A stretch of 64,000 nucleotides of DNA, taken from Istiophorus platypterus. Its lineage: Eukaryota > Chordata > Actinopteri > Istiophoriformes > Istiophoridae. The position numbers were made by a program, and so were the translations under genes. Below, one piece after another: positions 1 through 13,090 of this stretch. The notes below the pieces were generated by a model. The model made no database searches and was not told the origin of the DNA. It saw only the letters and a list, made by a program, of their open reading frames with translations. The stretch's first letter is position 1; each line of letters begins with the position of its first letter. The stretch is from positions 30,701,001 to 30,765,000 of the forward strand of contig CM029118.1 of the NCBI GenBank assembly GCA_016859345.1, in the 5' to 3' direction.

Positions 1-285
1 AGCCATTTCACTTCTTGGTTAGTGGCTAGTCACAATTCCTGACGATGTTCTGAGGAATTGCCTGGGGTTGATGCTTGAAGGGCTTTGAGCTACGGGGCAC
101 TGTAGGCTGACTACGGGCCTAGCTCATCCTCCATCTCACCAGCTACCATGTCATAGACTGGCAGCGTGTGTTTTACCACTTGCTCATTCCTCAAACAGCC
201 CATCTTGGTCTGGTGGACCTTTAGAGCCTTCGGGTTCTTGCAAACCTTTCCACATTCCACCTGATTGAAGCCCCCCCCGGCACCG
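1..285 (-). mobile_element. R2-like LINE fragment, N-terminal zinc-finger region
   Basis: Reading the minus strand, a frame from about 285 down to a stop at 111-119 contains a zinc-finger-like segment: CGKVC near 240-254, then LKVHQTKMGC, giving a C-x3-C...H...C pattern. This resembles the finger at the N-terminus of fish LINEs whose C-terminus carries a restriction-like endonuclease. Past the stop, resemblance to the family linker appears to continue in shifted frames to the window edge, so the copy is decayed and runs out of view. Related pieces in the window are at 39085-40830, 46195-47000 and 55370-57120. The family assignment rests on recalled resemblance and was not searched. A runaway C tract at 272-279 sits just before the finger. 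Confidence 0.6.
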
Positions 286-290
286 CTAGG

Positions 291-3200
291 GATATATCAT
301 TGAAGGGCTCTTCATAGCATAATTGTGGGTGTTTCCTCATGAATCATGCAGTTTCGGGTGCTAACCCTCACCACTCTGATTGCCATCTTTCCAAGCTGTC
401 CACTGTCTCTCCAGTTGTCATCACACTCTACTAACCATACTAACTATTTTTACATTTAAAATACCACAGATCCTAATGTATATAGTGGTGACCTATTCAA
501 GCTGTTGCTCTTCATGTTACCCTAATCCCTTAGCGTGCTCTATGTTAAAATTCAACTTGAAAAACTAATAAAAAGACATGACCAACAAAATAAAGGAAGC
601 ATATATAATTAGTTTCATCTCAGTATCTCCTTTCAGGTCACAATAATGTACATATTCTTGAACAAAACAAATGTGTGACAACTGAAGTGTGATTGCAGTA
701 ATACTGTGCTTCCAAAATCCCCATGAAATGCAATTGATATAAACGTGGCAGCACCTTTAAATTAGACTTCCTGGGTTACGAAAACAAAGGCATAGTTTTA
801 AACAGTGCATAATAAACCAATTAGAAGAAAGGTTTTTGAATTGATTCACAGGAACCTATGAATATTTCTCTTTTACTATACTATTACAATACAAAATATA
901 ATGCCATGTCAATGATACTATAGCCAGATGGTCATAGTACCATACTCACACACAGTGGTGAAGTCAGGTTTTGGTAAGCAATGCCCGATATGATATTCTT
1001 ACTGGAAAAACTCACAGCATTGATCATTTGGTCATCTGAAGAGAAGCCAATGTAGATTAAGCAGTTAGTGTAAGTCCATTACTTCGCTCACATGGCCTTG
1101 GACTGCATGATATATCCAACAAAGTTTTTTTGTGGAGCTATATTTAAGCTCTCATTGTTCTGCTCAGCCAATGTTCTGCTCAGGTTCTGCTTGGGGAGTG
1201 TATTATCATCACTCCCCACTCCCTGCTGATCAAGGTGCTTCCTTGTGGGGAGACACTAAATCAGAGCTTAGAGGCAACATATTAAAACTGTACATATTCT
1301 ACAGTTCCATAATAATGAATCTAATGATTTGGCTGTCTTATCTTATCCTGATATGTATCCTCCTGTAGTTGTGGATTGACTGTTCACTAAAAAGTAAAGG
1401 CAGTAGTTGATGTAATGTTGCAAAAAGTCTAAGCGGGCAGTCACAATGGAAGGGAGATTCTAAATCGACCAAGACAGTTGGCATGGATTTTGTTTAAAGA
1501 TGTCCATGATCTTTCCTTAATTTTAACCGGGCAGTTTTAGCTGCCTAAACTTAAAGAGACCTTAACCATTAAAGTGGCAGATTGAAAAACACTATGATAC
1601 GTTATTAATTTAGGTATAAGGACTTGCCACCTGTTGGCACTCAACATAAGGGATAATATGCACATAAAATCAGATAAGAATGTTCATAGTAAACTATTAC
1701 AAAAAAACAGTGATTACACTCAGTGATAACCTTTTATCTTACAATGTCAATGGACTTAAATTATAAAAGCATACCCTGAAAATGTAGCTATTGCTGAACT
1801 CCAGCTGTTTAACTACTCGCATTGCTGCAGTGGTGTGCACGTCTATTCCAGTATTCCATAACATCACTGTTGGGTGTGGTAACAGGTGCAATAAAGCATG
1901 CTTCTGACCACACCATCATGCTTGGTTTAGTTTCAGATGAAAAGGGTTTGAAACTTCCAACCAGAAGGAAAGCAGATGAAACTCCAGTCTTCTGCCTTCT
2001 ATTAAGTTTCTCTTTAAATTTCTCATTTTTTACATCATCTGCACTTAGTTAAGGTTAGAGAAAGATGGTGGCTGTCATTCAAAGGTCTGTATGAAGAACT
2101 ACGGTCTCAGAACTGATCTGTAAGAATGTATGCAACACACAAATACATGTAGAGTACCATCTCAACCTCCACTCATTTTTAGGCCAACTTTCAGGGACAC
2201 AACTTCATCCATTGCTACTGAACATTGGTATTGACCTAATCGAATTGTCCAATGTGGACACAATTCCTTTGGACAATGGACTGAATAATAACACTGCCCA
2301 TGCCAGAGAAAACTCCCTTATCCATTGTCCCTAAAATGAGCTACAATATATTTGAATTTTTTCTGACAAGTGACAACTTAGGATTATATGAAAACTGATT
2401 TTCCCTAGGTGGAAGTAGCCTGGCATTTTATACCACCACAGGAGGTAGGAATTGATGCTCCTACCAACAGTTGATGTTGGTTTCTTTTTTTTACTGATGA
2501 TAAACTTTCTCTAACCTAAACCAAAGCTGAAATGAATTCCATGCAAATTATTTGCAAAATTGCCAGATTGAAAGATGACTGCCAAAGTGAAATTTTGTCA
2601 GTCATCCAGTTTATATAAATAGTAATCAATGTGAAAACAATATCCTCCCTTGTCCCTTTGGTTATTCTCCCTTATGGCAAAGGAATAAATTTTTGCTCTC
2701 AGCATGAAGTGCATCCTGCAATACACTGCAATGCATTGTTGTGGTGGCACACTAGAGTTATACTATGGCTTCATAGCCAAACTGTATGCTTTTCCTTTTT
2801 GTATTGAATCAAATGAATATGTTGTACTTTTCCTTAAAAAAAACAAAAACAAAAAACATTATGATGATCTAGACTTTTCCATCCCAACATATTATGAAAC
2901 ACAATATTGTAACCCCTCAGTATGCAATAATTATTTTTGTTGTAAATACTGATATAAGAGACTTACCAGAAAATTGTATTCCAATAATTTGCAAATAAAA
3001 GGGTCACTTGGGTCACCTCAGTTAAGTTTAATTTACGACTGTTCTCATGTATACACATACAGACACAACGAACAATGTAGGCATGCTGAGGCTTGTTATG
3101 CTGAAATACTGTGACAGGCTGACAAAACAAAGTGGCAGATTGTACACTGCAGTTCTCCTCCACTATAGACACAGGAATTGTATTTATTTTCTCTTTTCCT

Positions 3201-4197
3201 TGTATACAGCTAGATTTCATGCTGCTGTGTGGTGTATTATTAATCCATATACATGCACTAGAGGAGGGATTGGCCTCATTCTGTCACTGACAAATTTCCT
3301 GCTACAGTACTACAGCAACCCAGGACCCATCCTACACTACTGCTTCAATCACCGGATGATGCCATTTCATCCCTGCCATGCCCAGTAGTCTCTCTGCATG
3401 TAAGGGTCAGCAGAAGCAGCTGTTTGAGCAAACATCTATCATCCATCTCCCATTATTACTGTGAAGAGCCTGTGTGTGCCTATGATGTAACAGAAGCAAC
3501 CAAAGTAAACTAAGTTTCTCCACAAACTACTTTTTAGTGAGGCAGATTCTGTCACATCATTCAAACTAAGTTCAAAGTGAGTGGCCAAGTTCTAGCAAAA
3601 CAGCTTTAACCAAAGTGGAGCAGGGTAACTTTTCCTAGCCTGCAGGAAATGAGCTCCATTTGTGTCTGGTCTTTTTTGCTATCTGGGTCCCTGCCAGACA
3701 GTCAACAGCTTCCTAATACTGAAGTCTCCTAATACTGTGGCCCCATCCACACCGCTGTTGATAGATTTGAAAACAGGTCTTTTCAGTGCCCACTATTTCA
3801 GCCTGATTCACTCATTAATTGATAGTTCATTTTTGACAGAGGAAACAAGATAGTCTCTGGTATCAGATGTTAAGGGCCTCCTTCATCTTTCTCAGATATC
3901 TTTACTGACAGAGACATAATATCACTAAATGCAAGATCTTGCAGATACATCCAGGTTGTTGAGTGAGTTCATTGTCATTTTGTCTAACTGTCACATAATT
4001 GCTTAGTTTTAGATAAAAATGTACTATACTGCAAAAAAATAAATAAATAAATAAATAAAAATAGTAGTACACAGTATGTCACTTGGACCACAACATCAGG
4101 ACAAGCCCTATTAACACAATTGTCTGGCTGAGTGATAGAGTTGCACCACTGGTAAGCTGAATGCCACGTGACTAACAGTGGACAGGATTGGTCATAG
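291..4197. other. AT-rich non-coding stretch
   Basis: I see no exon-like frame with splice sites and no recognisable element. It probably belongs to intron or 3' flank of the minus-strand ADAMTS-like gene. The next downstream exon of that gene was looked for here by its expected cysteine motif and not found. Confidence 0.5.
4033..4062. repeat. (AAAT)n microsatellite
   Basis: A run of A followed by AAAT units. Confidence 0.9.
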
Positions 4198-4223
4198 CTC
4201 TTATGAAATGAATTGGCACAAAC

Positions 4224-4825
4224 AGTTTCTATTGCATCATCAGAGGGGTGTCCACAGGCAGTGTTGTCTACTTAGAGTCTTTGTTTCTAGATTTAGTGCA
4301 TTTTCAGACCTTTTGCAACTTTTCTTAACAAAATCACAAAACTAGCGACTTTTTGAGAACAACCATAGCTACTTAATGTAGAAGGTTTGGCTTTCCATCT
4401 GCAGGCAAACCTCTCTATGACTCTCATTCAATTGACCATGGGGCAGCTGACACATGAGCTTCTAACTTTCTATCTGATTGATCATTTTACAAGAAAATAT
4501 AGCCAAAACTACAGCAAAGCCATTCACTTTAACTTGTGTGTCTGGTGATTCTGTCAGATGATGTCACGGTTATAAAATCAGGATTTTAGCAGAGCGGCAG
4601 TTTGGAAATGGCTTGGAAGTGACTGCTGGTTAACATATCATTTTAATGGGCCACACAGATTACAGAAACAGAAAAACATAGGAATGAGAACAGTGCGCTC
4701 ATTATATTAATTAAGGGAGTTTGACTATATTAATATACGTTCTATGTGAGCACAGAGTAGTAGAGAAGCAAACAGATACAACGGCAGTCCAGCTATATAC
4801 AGTATTAGGTTTTGACCTAGTTTTT
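4224..4825 (+). repeat. Unclassified dispersed repeat, copy 1 of 2
   Basis: This stretch is clearly homologous, in the same orientation, to 33727-34340. Shared blocks occur in the same order: ACAGTTTCTATTG near the start, GATCATTTTACAAG in the middle, a highly conserved core from 4572 to 4635 (including TTATAAAATCAGGATTTTAG and AATGGCTTGGAAGTGACTGC), then AACAGAAAAACAT, and finally TGAGCACAGAG followed by a weaker tail. I see no long ORF, no terminal inverted repeats and no target duplication. I do not recognise the family. It could be an LTR, a DNA-transposon derivative or an older duplication. Confidence 0.75.
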
Positions 4826-5875
4826 TTAACTTCAACTTCATACATCTGATCATTTTCACTTTTGAAAAATTTCCTGTATATGCACATGTCTAAAAACATT
4901 TGTGACAATATTTGTAGCCTAATTTCTCTCCATATGATGATGCAGCATAAAGACTAGAGAATAGGAATTGTAATTATAACAGCCCATGTTATAGACCGTA
5001 TTTTCCCATTCCATATTTTAGAATAAAAATGCAAGACTAGGTGGTAATAGAAATACATCCATCATATAAGACCAGCTACCAGTAGCTTTGATTGTTTTTG
5101 AATATTAAATGTAAAACAAAAACATCAAAACAAAGGTTAAGGGGGGATGGTGGGATGGCTGTTAGCTGGAATACAAAAAACTACCAAGTGTGAATTGTTA
5201 TTTTTATCTTCATACAGCATGAAAAATAGCCAAACAAAGAGCAGCAACGCATGATAACAACAAGCTGTCTAAAATTCTTGGAATTCTTGCAAAATTCTTC
5301 AACTCCTGCTGTTCATTTCAACAAAGCTGATGGAAACACATTTAAATTCACTTGACAGACGGATGAGATCCCTCATCGATACTCCTCACCTGCGTTCCAA
5401 GGAATATATATAATTTATTGTTTTGGAAAATGGTCTCTCAAGTTTCATACATGTGCTTCTCCTGTCATGCAGTCACAAACAGCCTCTAATCAAGCAGCTA
5501 TCCAGGGTCTGGAAAAAGTCCCCAGTAAATCCCACTCTGTATGTCCTAAAACAAAGCTCAACTAAATATAGCGTCTCTGACATGATTATGACACTGCAAA
5601 AAACAGTTTCCATGTTCCAGCTTATCCTTTTGTTTCATGGTGAGCCATTACTAAAATAGCACCACGATACTGGCTGCAAAGTAAAGCAGCAATGTGGATA
5701 CTCTTAACAGTGATTACACAAAACTAGAATAAAATTTTCAGAATATATCAACAAAACATGGGACTTCAACCACTGTTCATTTCTTGTTTCCAATCAACAG
5801 TCAACGCTGGTGTATTTTTGCATGACCAAATTCATTCTTGAAATTTTAGCACACTGTTATATTGTAATTGTAAAA
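4826..5875. other. Non-coding stretch
   Basis: Nothing recognisable was seen; it is AT-rich and has no supported exon. Confidence 0.5.
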
Positions 5876-5945
5876 ATGAAGGTCCCCTAACCTTTACTTA
5901 GTACTTATTTTGACCCAAATCGTGATCTTTCCGTAATTAAAAATT
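5876..5945 (-). repeat. SINE-like dispersed repeat
   Basis: The minus strand reads GGAAAGATCACGATTTGGGT, then AAAATAAGTACT and AAGGTTAGGGGACC. The same block is found at 8255-8345 (minus), 12895-13090 (plus) and 18895-19090 (plus). This GGTTAGGG-type sequence is common in teleost introns. It has no coding capacity. Confidence 0.6.
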
Positions 5946-5964
5946 CTCTCTCCTTAGTTTGCAT

Positions 5965-6437
5965 ATTGTCTTTGTCTCTCTCTCCTTCTTTGCCTATTTT
6001 TGCTGATTTTGCCTTTCATGTCTTTGTGTTTTCCTCCCTCTTTCCAGGTATTCATGGTGGTGAGGAGTTGACCTGAGCCGCAGTGAGGAGTGTGGCTCAG
6101 GTCTTACATGTTTGGTGGCAACTGGTAGTTGCTCAATGATTTCCCAGATCATGTTCATTATTCATGATCATGTTTATTATTATTTTACAATCGATCTATA
6201 ATTTTATCATTTTGATTGTCCATATGTACAGAGGATATCTATTGCAAACCTGTCTACTATGGTGGAGGGATTTCTACTCTGCTGCTCTACTTGAGGTTTC
6301 TTCAGTTTCTTGAGGGAGTTTTTCCTTATCCAAACTGAGGGTCTACAGACAGAAGGTGTCACATACTGTACAGATTATAAAACATGAGGCAAGTTTGTGA
6401 TGTGTGATATATGAATATAAATAAAATTGACTTTGTT
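5965..6437 (+). mobile_element. L2-like LINE 3' tail remnant
   Basis: The order of features matches the 3' UTR of the L2 copies at 44763-46187 and 53120-53760: a CT-rich tract, a CAGGT block, then GAGGTTTCTTC, GGGAGTTTTTCC, and an end in TATAAATAAAATTGA. It is diverged and has no ORF. It is either an old L2 copy or a related non-autonomous element. Confidence 0.5.
6070..6103. repeat. Short inverted repeat
   Basis: Perfect 10-bp arms GACCTGAGCC and GGCTCAGGTC are separated by 14 bases, inside the LINE-tail remnant. It could be a structured part of the 3' UTR or chance. Confidence 0.6.
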
Positions 6438-7425
6438 ATTTGTTTAAAAGAATAATGCAATATGTTGATCAATAAACTGAACAGTCTGAAACTTGTATGC
6501 ACTTGGTATCAAACCATAATCTAGATGGACCTCAAAATTGGTGTCAAGTTGTGCATGGTCAGTCACAGTGGTTAGTTCTCTGATCTTTATTAAATTTTCT
6601 CTCTGATATTTTGAATTTAAATATTTTTTGTGGTGTTTTTTTAGTCAGCTGGCAGTTACACATGTACAACAACTTTGGTGCTTTTTAAATTTGTTGCTAT
6701 TTTTTTCAAAAACCTTTTTTTTGTAGAAGAACACGTTTATAATAATGGTAAGGTATTGCCAAAAATATTGTCATTGGCACTAGAATTCAGATACCATACA
6801 GGCACCATTAGTGAAATGTTTTGTATGATATCCAGCTATAACTGAGATCAGTTAGACAAACGTTGCTTCCCAAACTGTAGTGTGATTTGGTTAGTCTATG
6901 CCAAAGAAAAGAAATTTCTCATTTTTGCTTTTTATTCTGGTTAATTTCATGTTAATGCTACCTTACACTGTATCTGTTCCATTCTTTAAATAACAATTAT
7001 GTGTGGGCTCTCTCACCAACTTTTTCTGACAGCAGTGCATGCAGGCTTTCTGTAACAATCCAACTGGCTTACTGTAGCTTGAGGGGTTACTACAACTTAC
7101 AGCTTGGGGTTTAGTATATTAAATATGAGGAAAACAGAAAAGTTGAGAGACATGAACATATACAAGCTGCAAAGAACAAGATTTTCATGTACTCTCCTCA
7201 CAAGCATGCACTATCAAATCAATAAAACTAAACAAAAACATAAGCCGAGCTTTACATGCCATACATGAGCCTCTGCCCCAGGTAACACTTATTCCACAGA
7301 ACAGGCCCTATGTTTTCTTTTCATGTAATTCCATGCCATTGCACCACTTTCAGTCAGATAGCTAATGAGACAAATGGTGGACATAGCTGACTGGACAATA
7401 TCTGATTTGTAATATGACCCCTTAC
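6438..7425. other. Intronic sequence downstream of the ADAMTS-like exon
   Basis: On the minus strand this follows the donor site at 7421-7425. No further exon was recognised. Confidence 0.5.
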
Positions 7426-7662
7426 CTGACACACTCCACTGATGCACATGTCAAAAGCATCTGCCCGGCATCGTGTCCCATCTAGAACTTTTGGGGCAAG
7501 TTCAACAGTGAGACTTCTCCCTTTAGCCTGGCACTGCAGGGCACAGGGTGCGGAGGGGTCATAAGGTGCTGGGACCCACTCATAGATGAAACCCTGGTAC
7601 TTGATATCATTGTGGGCTGAACACTGCTGGGCCCGGAAATCGCCTGACTCTGCAGGGCAGTC
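7426..7662 (-). CDS. adamtsl1/adamtsl3: ADAMTS-like protein 1/3, exon: end of TSP1 repeat and start of cysteine-rich region
   Basis: This exon is exactly 79 codons, phase 0 at both ends, with a CAG acceptor (7663-7665) after a pyrimidine-rich tract and a GTAAG donor (7421-7425). The peptide begins DCPAESGDFRAQQC, which closes the thrombospondin type 1 repeat, and continues with VELAPKVLDGTRC and DMCISGVCQ, hallmarks of the ADAMTS/ADAMTS-like cysteine-rich region. Cysteines are at residues 2, 14, 40, 44, 65, 72 and 78. ADAMTS-like proteins are secreted, protease-less matrix proteins related to ADAMTS enzymes; they are associated with microfibrils. The paralogue is uncertain: GDF, SAHND and CQAKG look like ADAMTSL1, whereas YQG and PCAL look like ADAMTSL3. 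The frame stays open past the donor, but that extension lacks family similarity and is intron. Confidence 0.9.
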
Positions 7663-8254
7663 CTGAGGAGAGGACAAGGACAGAGGTTGGAGTGTGAAAT
7701 CACAAAAATTCATTATAAATGATTTCAGTGTCACTTTATTAAATTAGCATTTGAAATAGGTAATTAATCCCCTCAGCTCCATTGAGTCTCCTTCACCTAA
7801 TTGTTTTGGTTGCACCACCATAACTTTACTGTTTTGTCTCTTATCCAGCTTGTTTCCAGTATCAGGGTGCAGTTGTTTTCAATGAAAAATGTTTAAGGAC
7901 TCCACTGACAAAATTAGCAACTACCTGCTGAACATAGTTGAGCATCTAGCAGCTAAAGAGCAGATAGTTTTCTCATGATTTCTTCCTGTAAAAAATAGGC
8001 CCATAGGGCATCTTATTTCAGCCCATAGTTATTTTTATTTGTTTATTGACCTCTGGTGGCTGTAGTAATTATGAGGGGGGCAAAAAGACTTTAATAGTAA
8101 AAAGAGCAACACTTCGCAGTAGGAAGAGTGTGGATTCTTTCCCATCTAGGATAAGCTGGGGCTGGATTGATGGGCTGACACAACAAAGAACTTTGTGAAC
8201 CGATGTTGTTTCTTTTAATCATGACTGTTCCACAAACTTAACCACATATTTATT

Positions 8255-8345
8255 AATGCAACCATGAGAATGAAGGTCCTCTAACCTTAAGGAAGCACTT
8301 ATTTTAACCCTAAAACCATGATTTTCTTAAGGAAACTAAGTAGGT
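8255..8345 (-). repeat. SINE-like dispersed repeat
   Basis: The minus strand reads ATCATGGTTTTAGGG, AAAATAAGTGCTT, AAGGTTAGAGGACC and TCATGGTT, matching the block at 12895-13090 in order and opposite in orientation. Confidence 0.6.
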
Positions 8346-11300
8346 TCCAACATTCCAAAACCTTAAACATGTTTATTATTGACAATGAAGGTCTTATATT
8401 ACCTATATTGTTTAAGTTACTGGAAGAAACAGGCAACCATTTGTTAACATGTTTCTCATATCATCTAACCCTAAACGCACCCCTTTTTTGTCAGCCAGTG
8501 CTAGTCTGTCAAACTGTTGGAGCTAGCATGGTGTCTACACTGTCATTAACTGCCCTGTCTGAAGAAATACTATTTTTTGGAAATACAAAAAAGCAGTTTC
8601 AGAGAGAAGCAGATGGAGGGGTCTATTGTGTTCATTTGAGGGATATATCCAGGATGTCAAACTGACTCAGCAGAAAAAAACACATTTTAAAGTTAAAGTT
8701 ATAAGCTTAAACTTAAGGAACACAATATAAAAATGTGAACTCCTGCATCACCTGGTAATTCTTTTGCACTCATCTGATCTGACTTGCCTTAAATGGTATC
8801 ACTGTTACATGTACCCCAGGCACAACATTTAACCATAACTAGCTCAAAATCTACAAAATCAGTCTTAAAATGATGAAAATCAAAAACAGTTGCATTGGGG
8901 GTTTGTGGAGTGCAGCCATATAGCTGCTGGACCCTGCTCAGAGCTGGCCGATGCTATGCTATGATTAACCAGTTAGCATTCAAGGGGCAGGACTAAGCAA
9001 AAGGTCAATCAAGCTTCAAAGCAAATGACATTTAAGCAGCAACACCCACAGAGAGTTGTCACCAAACTCTACAGCTCTAAGAAGCCTTTTAGTTCTTTTA
9101 AGCTCATTGTATTGGCTTTACAGAATGTTTATTGTTTTGGCTCACTCTAACCACTCTCATGAACCTTGTTTCAAGCAGGAGCAGCCAGCTGTTTTTAGTA
9201 TATCAACAATTTTTATCTCATCTCTGAACAGAGTAATCGTTTCAAATGGTGATGGCTAAATACATATCATTTCAATAACCTTATCATAGTTTTGTATCAT
9301 AATGTGGACTTTCTTTCAGATGAACTTCTTTTTAAGGAGTGTTTGCTCTTTTTGGCATTTTCCAGGACCTTTCCAGAAATGGAAATTAAAGATTGAGTAA
9401 CTGTGAATTTTTCAGACTGACACTGATATTGTTTACAACATCTGCATTCAGTTTTAAACATCTGCATTCACTTTTCAGCATAAACACTGGCAAAAAAAGT
9501 TATTTTTCTTTAAATTTTGTTTTTTGTATCCTTTAAATTTAGTTGTGTTCTTGAACAGCAATTCACCTGTGTTATTGCTATTTAAAAAACATCTGTACTG
9601 CACGGTTGTGACACTGGTGAAACCTGGTGTGCCGAAAATGTTTGGTCTTGCTGTCTTCTACAAATACTGTATGGTGACTTCTTGTCATTGAGTGTGACCT
9701 TGTTCTGACATCAATATAATAAGTCAATATAATAAGGATAACGTATCATCATTCTGAATGTGCAAAAAAATTCTGAATGGAAGTTTATTTGGACAATTGT
9801 TCACCTGTATTGGCTGGCATATACATTGATTCCTATACATTTATATTAAGCTATTATTTCAAATTATTTTGTATATCATCCTGGCCAATTAATCAGCTTG
9901 GTTCTATTAAAAATCGGAATAAATAGTTACCATGTTGGTTACAGGATGAATGGGAACAGGAGTGGTCAAGGTGGCCCCGACAATTCAAACACATTTTAAG
10001 TTTTTGATAAAATATTGAATTCCATATGTGTTTGTGTATTTCACACTAGTTATAGGAATAATACAGACCCTCTGGTCATGGAAGAGGAAGTAATGCAGCA
10101 GAGAAACTATTAACAGCTCAACACCTGGATGCTTCTTGGGACTGAAAGCTGTCTCAGCTCAATAAGAGATGCGTTGTTCCTCTGGGTGACAACCCACAGA
10201 CTTTTGTTAGCCAATAACTCTGTCCTCTTGTTCCTGACTGAGAAATGGACACATCCAATGTGACACATCAGCTTCATTCAATCACAGTCTCCAAGTCTAC
10301 ACATCCTTCACAATTCAATCTTTGGAGCCCTCTTAACAGAGCCTGCAGTTCAGCCAGACTTGCCTCTATGTGTGAAGGGGGAGATAGTATAAATATTATG
10401 CTTGGAACATTCCCCACTGGACCACTTCACTAGAGAAGGGAGAAATAGGACTTATATTGCTCTAATTAAAATGCTGTTAGAAGGGTCTTTCAACAGTCTG
10501 TATGTGTTTCTGTGGATTGGGAAATGAATTGAATAAAATAAATAGTCATAGAGGGCTGAGAGGACAGAATATTTGAAGGCCTCAGAGTCCTCAGTTTCAC
10601 ATTTTTTTAACTTATGAGTAACCAGACCAACAGGAAACAGTAGCTTAAAGATGAAATCCCAGAAGATTTAAAGCACAAAATACCATCCCTAGATCACTGA
10701 ACTTCCTCACATCTCACTGCTTAGCTTTGAATCATTAATAGTGAGCTTGGAAGAAAAGAGAGGATTTGGAGGAGCTTGACAAAATAAAGTAGCATTTTTA
10801 TCAAACCTGAATGCAGTATAGAATCCTCATCCTTATATTTTAGTGCAGCTTTCAACATTTTATGTAACTTAAAAATTGCTAAAACTCAAATATTTAATTG
10901 AGAACTTCATTTTTTCTGGCATGGAGGAAAGATACAAAATGTTTTGAGTGAAAGCCTAATTAATGTTCACAGATAGAAGTTATAAAATGTTGATTGAATA
11001 TAAATGTGGACACAAGGAAATAACTGCTTTTGCGTACCAATAGTAATTTCACAAGTCACTTGTTCCAAATAGTGGAGGTCAAAAGAATATGAATTATAAA
11101 ATTGAAAAGTTTTATTTATTAACTGGGAAATCTCTGAACTGAGGTGATGGGAGAAGAACATTGCTTCCTATATTGATCTCCAAAAACGCTGATCAACAAA
11201 TGTCTGTATGAAATCCCATTACTCATCTCTTTTCGTAGTCAAAAAAGTGTTAACATGTTTTTTTACTCAACCCTCTGCCCTAGAAATTACATTCATACAT

Positions 11301-12638
11301 TACTGAACGGTTTTCCAGATACGCTGCATCCACAGATCAGTCTGTGGTATAATACTACTGTGGTCACCACAAGTGGATATTGTACTGGAAGAACATTTTA
11401 CTGATATGGAAGTCTGGAAGTATTTGGAGTTTGCAATTCGCAATTGTGTTTCCTTCCTTCCTTCCTATATTCTGTTTCAAGTTAGTTGTACATAAACATG
11501 ATTTCTAGGAGACTGGGTTGATTTTAATGCTCAACAGAAATTATCCTTTATATCTCACTATAATTTATTTTATTCTGGTGAATGTGAGCAAGCTAAGGTG
11601 CACTACAAAACCAATTGATGTTTGTTGGTTAGAAAAAAGGAAAGCCAATGTGAGTTGCTGTGAGGCTGTTGCTCTTGTGTTGTTTAGCAGCTTCTGTCTG
11701 GCTGCTAGTCAGTGTGACTGTCTGCCTAAGATAGAACACTGACATTACATCTTTATACAAACATTTGTTATTGTGTGGAAACAAGTTGTCCATCGATATA
11801 GATGGACAACTCCATCATTTAACCATAAAACATGAAATATAAATTTCCTCCTTTTGGTTTCTGATTTTTTCTCAAAAGGGAACACAGGACAAATGATTTA
11901 CAGTAGATATATGTATGCTGTAAATAAAAATGTATGTTAAAGTCAATTGGATTTCATGATTATACAGGGTTTTTTTTTTTTTTACAATGTGGTGTATTCT
12001 TTATCTCTCAAATGATCTTTGGCTGTCAGAGCTGTTTAACAAAGCCACAGTCGATTTTATTTTATAAATTACTAACTGAGTAAGCAGTCTACTGACTGAA
12101 TTATTTTCTGCAGTGCTCTCTGCCAATTAAAAAAAATGAGTAAGAAGACATTTTTAAAAAAGAGAGATACGAGTGGTTACTACAAATGTATTTTATCTTT
12201 GAACCCCTTTAATGAAATTTGGCAAGGTGTAACTTCTTATAACACAAAATCATAAGTAGATCTGCAACAGTCATTAAGCCCAGGAAATACAACTATAATA
12301 GTCACTATGAATAAACATCTGATATTATGTTTGGCAGTAAAATAATTCGCGATAAAAGATGAACATTAATTTTTTGTTTCTCTATTTCTAGGGGTATTCT
12401 CTAAAAAGCATTAATGACCAGTTTGTGTAGTAAACATCAATGCCCTGAGTGCAGTTTATGACATCAAACTTCAGGATATCAGGTTGTGGAATACAAACTC
12501 TTCATCGTCTCTTTCAGACTTGTCACATACAGATTAAAAACCAACAAGTCATTCAAATTAAATAACAAAATATATAGTTTCTAACCGTTCTTTAGAAACA
12601 TTTGTCTTTTTATCTTACATTTTTATCTTTATCTTACA

Positions 12639-12860
12639 AATGGACTGCACTTATGCAGTATATTTCAAGTCTTATCAACCACTTTTTTATACATAGAGCA
12701 CTTTCTATACATACACAGACACCAATGATACATCGGGGGCAACTTAGGGTTCAGTATCTGGCTCAAAGACACTGTGACGTGTACTTAAGGAGCCAGGGAT
12801 CAGACCACTGACCTTCCAGTTAGTGGAAAATCCTCTCTACCTCCTAAAACCTAGCTCTGG
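12639..12860 (+). repeat. Common teleost interspersed repeat (MITE/SINE-like)
   Basis: It starts AAATGGACTGCACTTATGCA, passes TCTTATCAACCAC, AACTTAGGGTTCAGTATCT and GGGATCAGACCACTGACC, and ends in CTCTACCTCCT. I recognise this order of blocks from a very abundant fish repeat whose fuller version has the same opening and the 'attagtgg...ctctacctcctgagcc' end. It has no coding capacity. The class is uncertain; sequence and order are clear. Confidence 0.65.
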
Positions 12861-12894
12861 CTGTGGATAAATTAATCTATTTTGTGATGCGATA

Positions 12895-13090
12895 ATGCTA
12901 TGGCGAAGGTTTAGTTCTGGTTTTGGCAAGAAAATTAATTGGTTAGGTTTAGGGAAAGATCATGACTTGGTTTAAAATAAATTCTTAGTTAAGGATAGGG
13001 AAACTTTGAGGTTCGGGTTAAAATCAATACTTTGTTAAAGTGAGGAACTTTCATATTCATGGTTACAATGATTACGAGGTTAAAGAACAG
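12895..13090 (+). repeat. SINE-like dispersed repeat, two partial units
   Basis: The block GGTTTAGGGAAAGATCATG is followed by GGTTTAAAATAAATTCTTAG, then a second similar pass with GGGTTAAAATCAATACTTTG and AGGAACTTTCAT. It thus looks internally duplicated. It is related to 5876-5945, 8255-8345 and 18895-19090. Confidence 0.6.
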
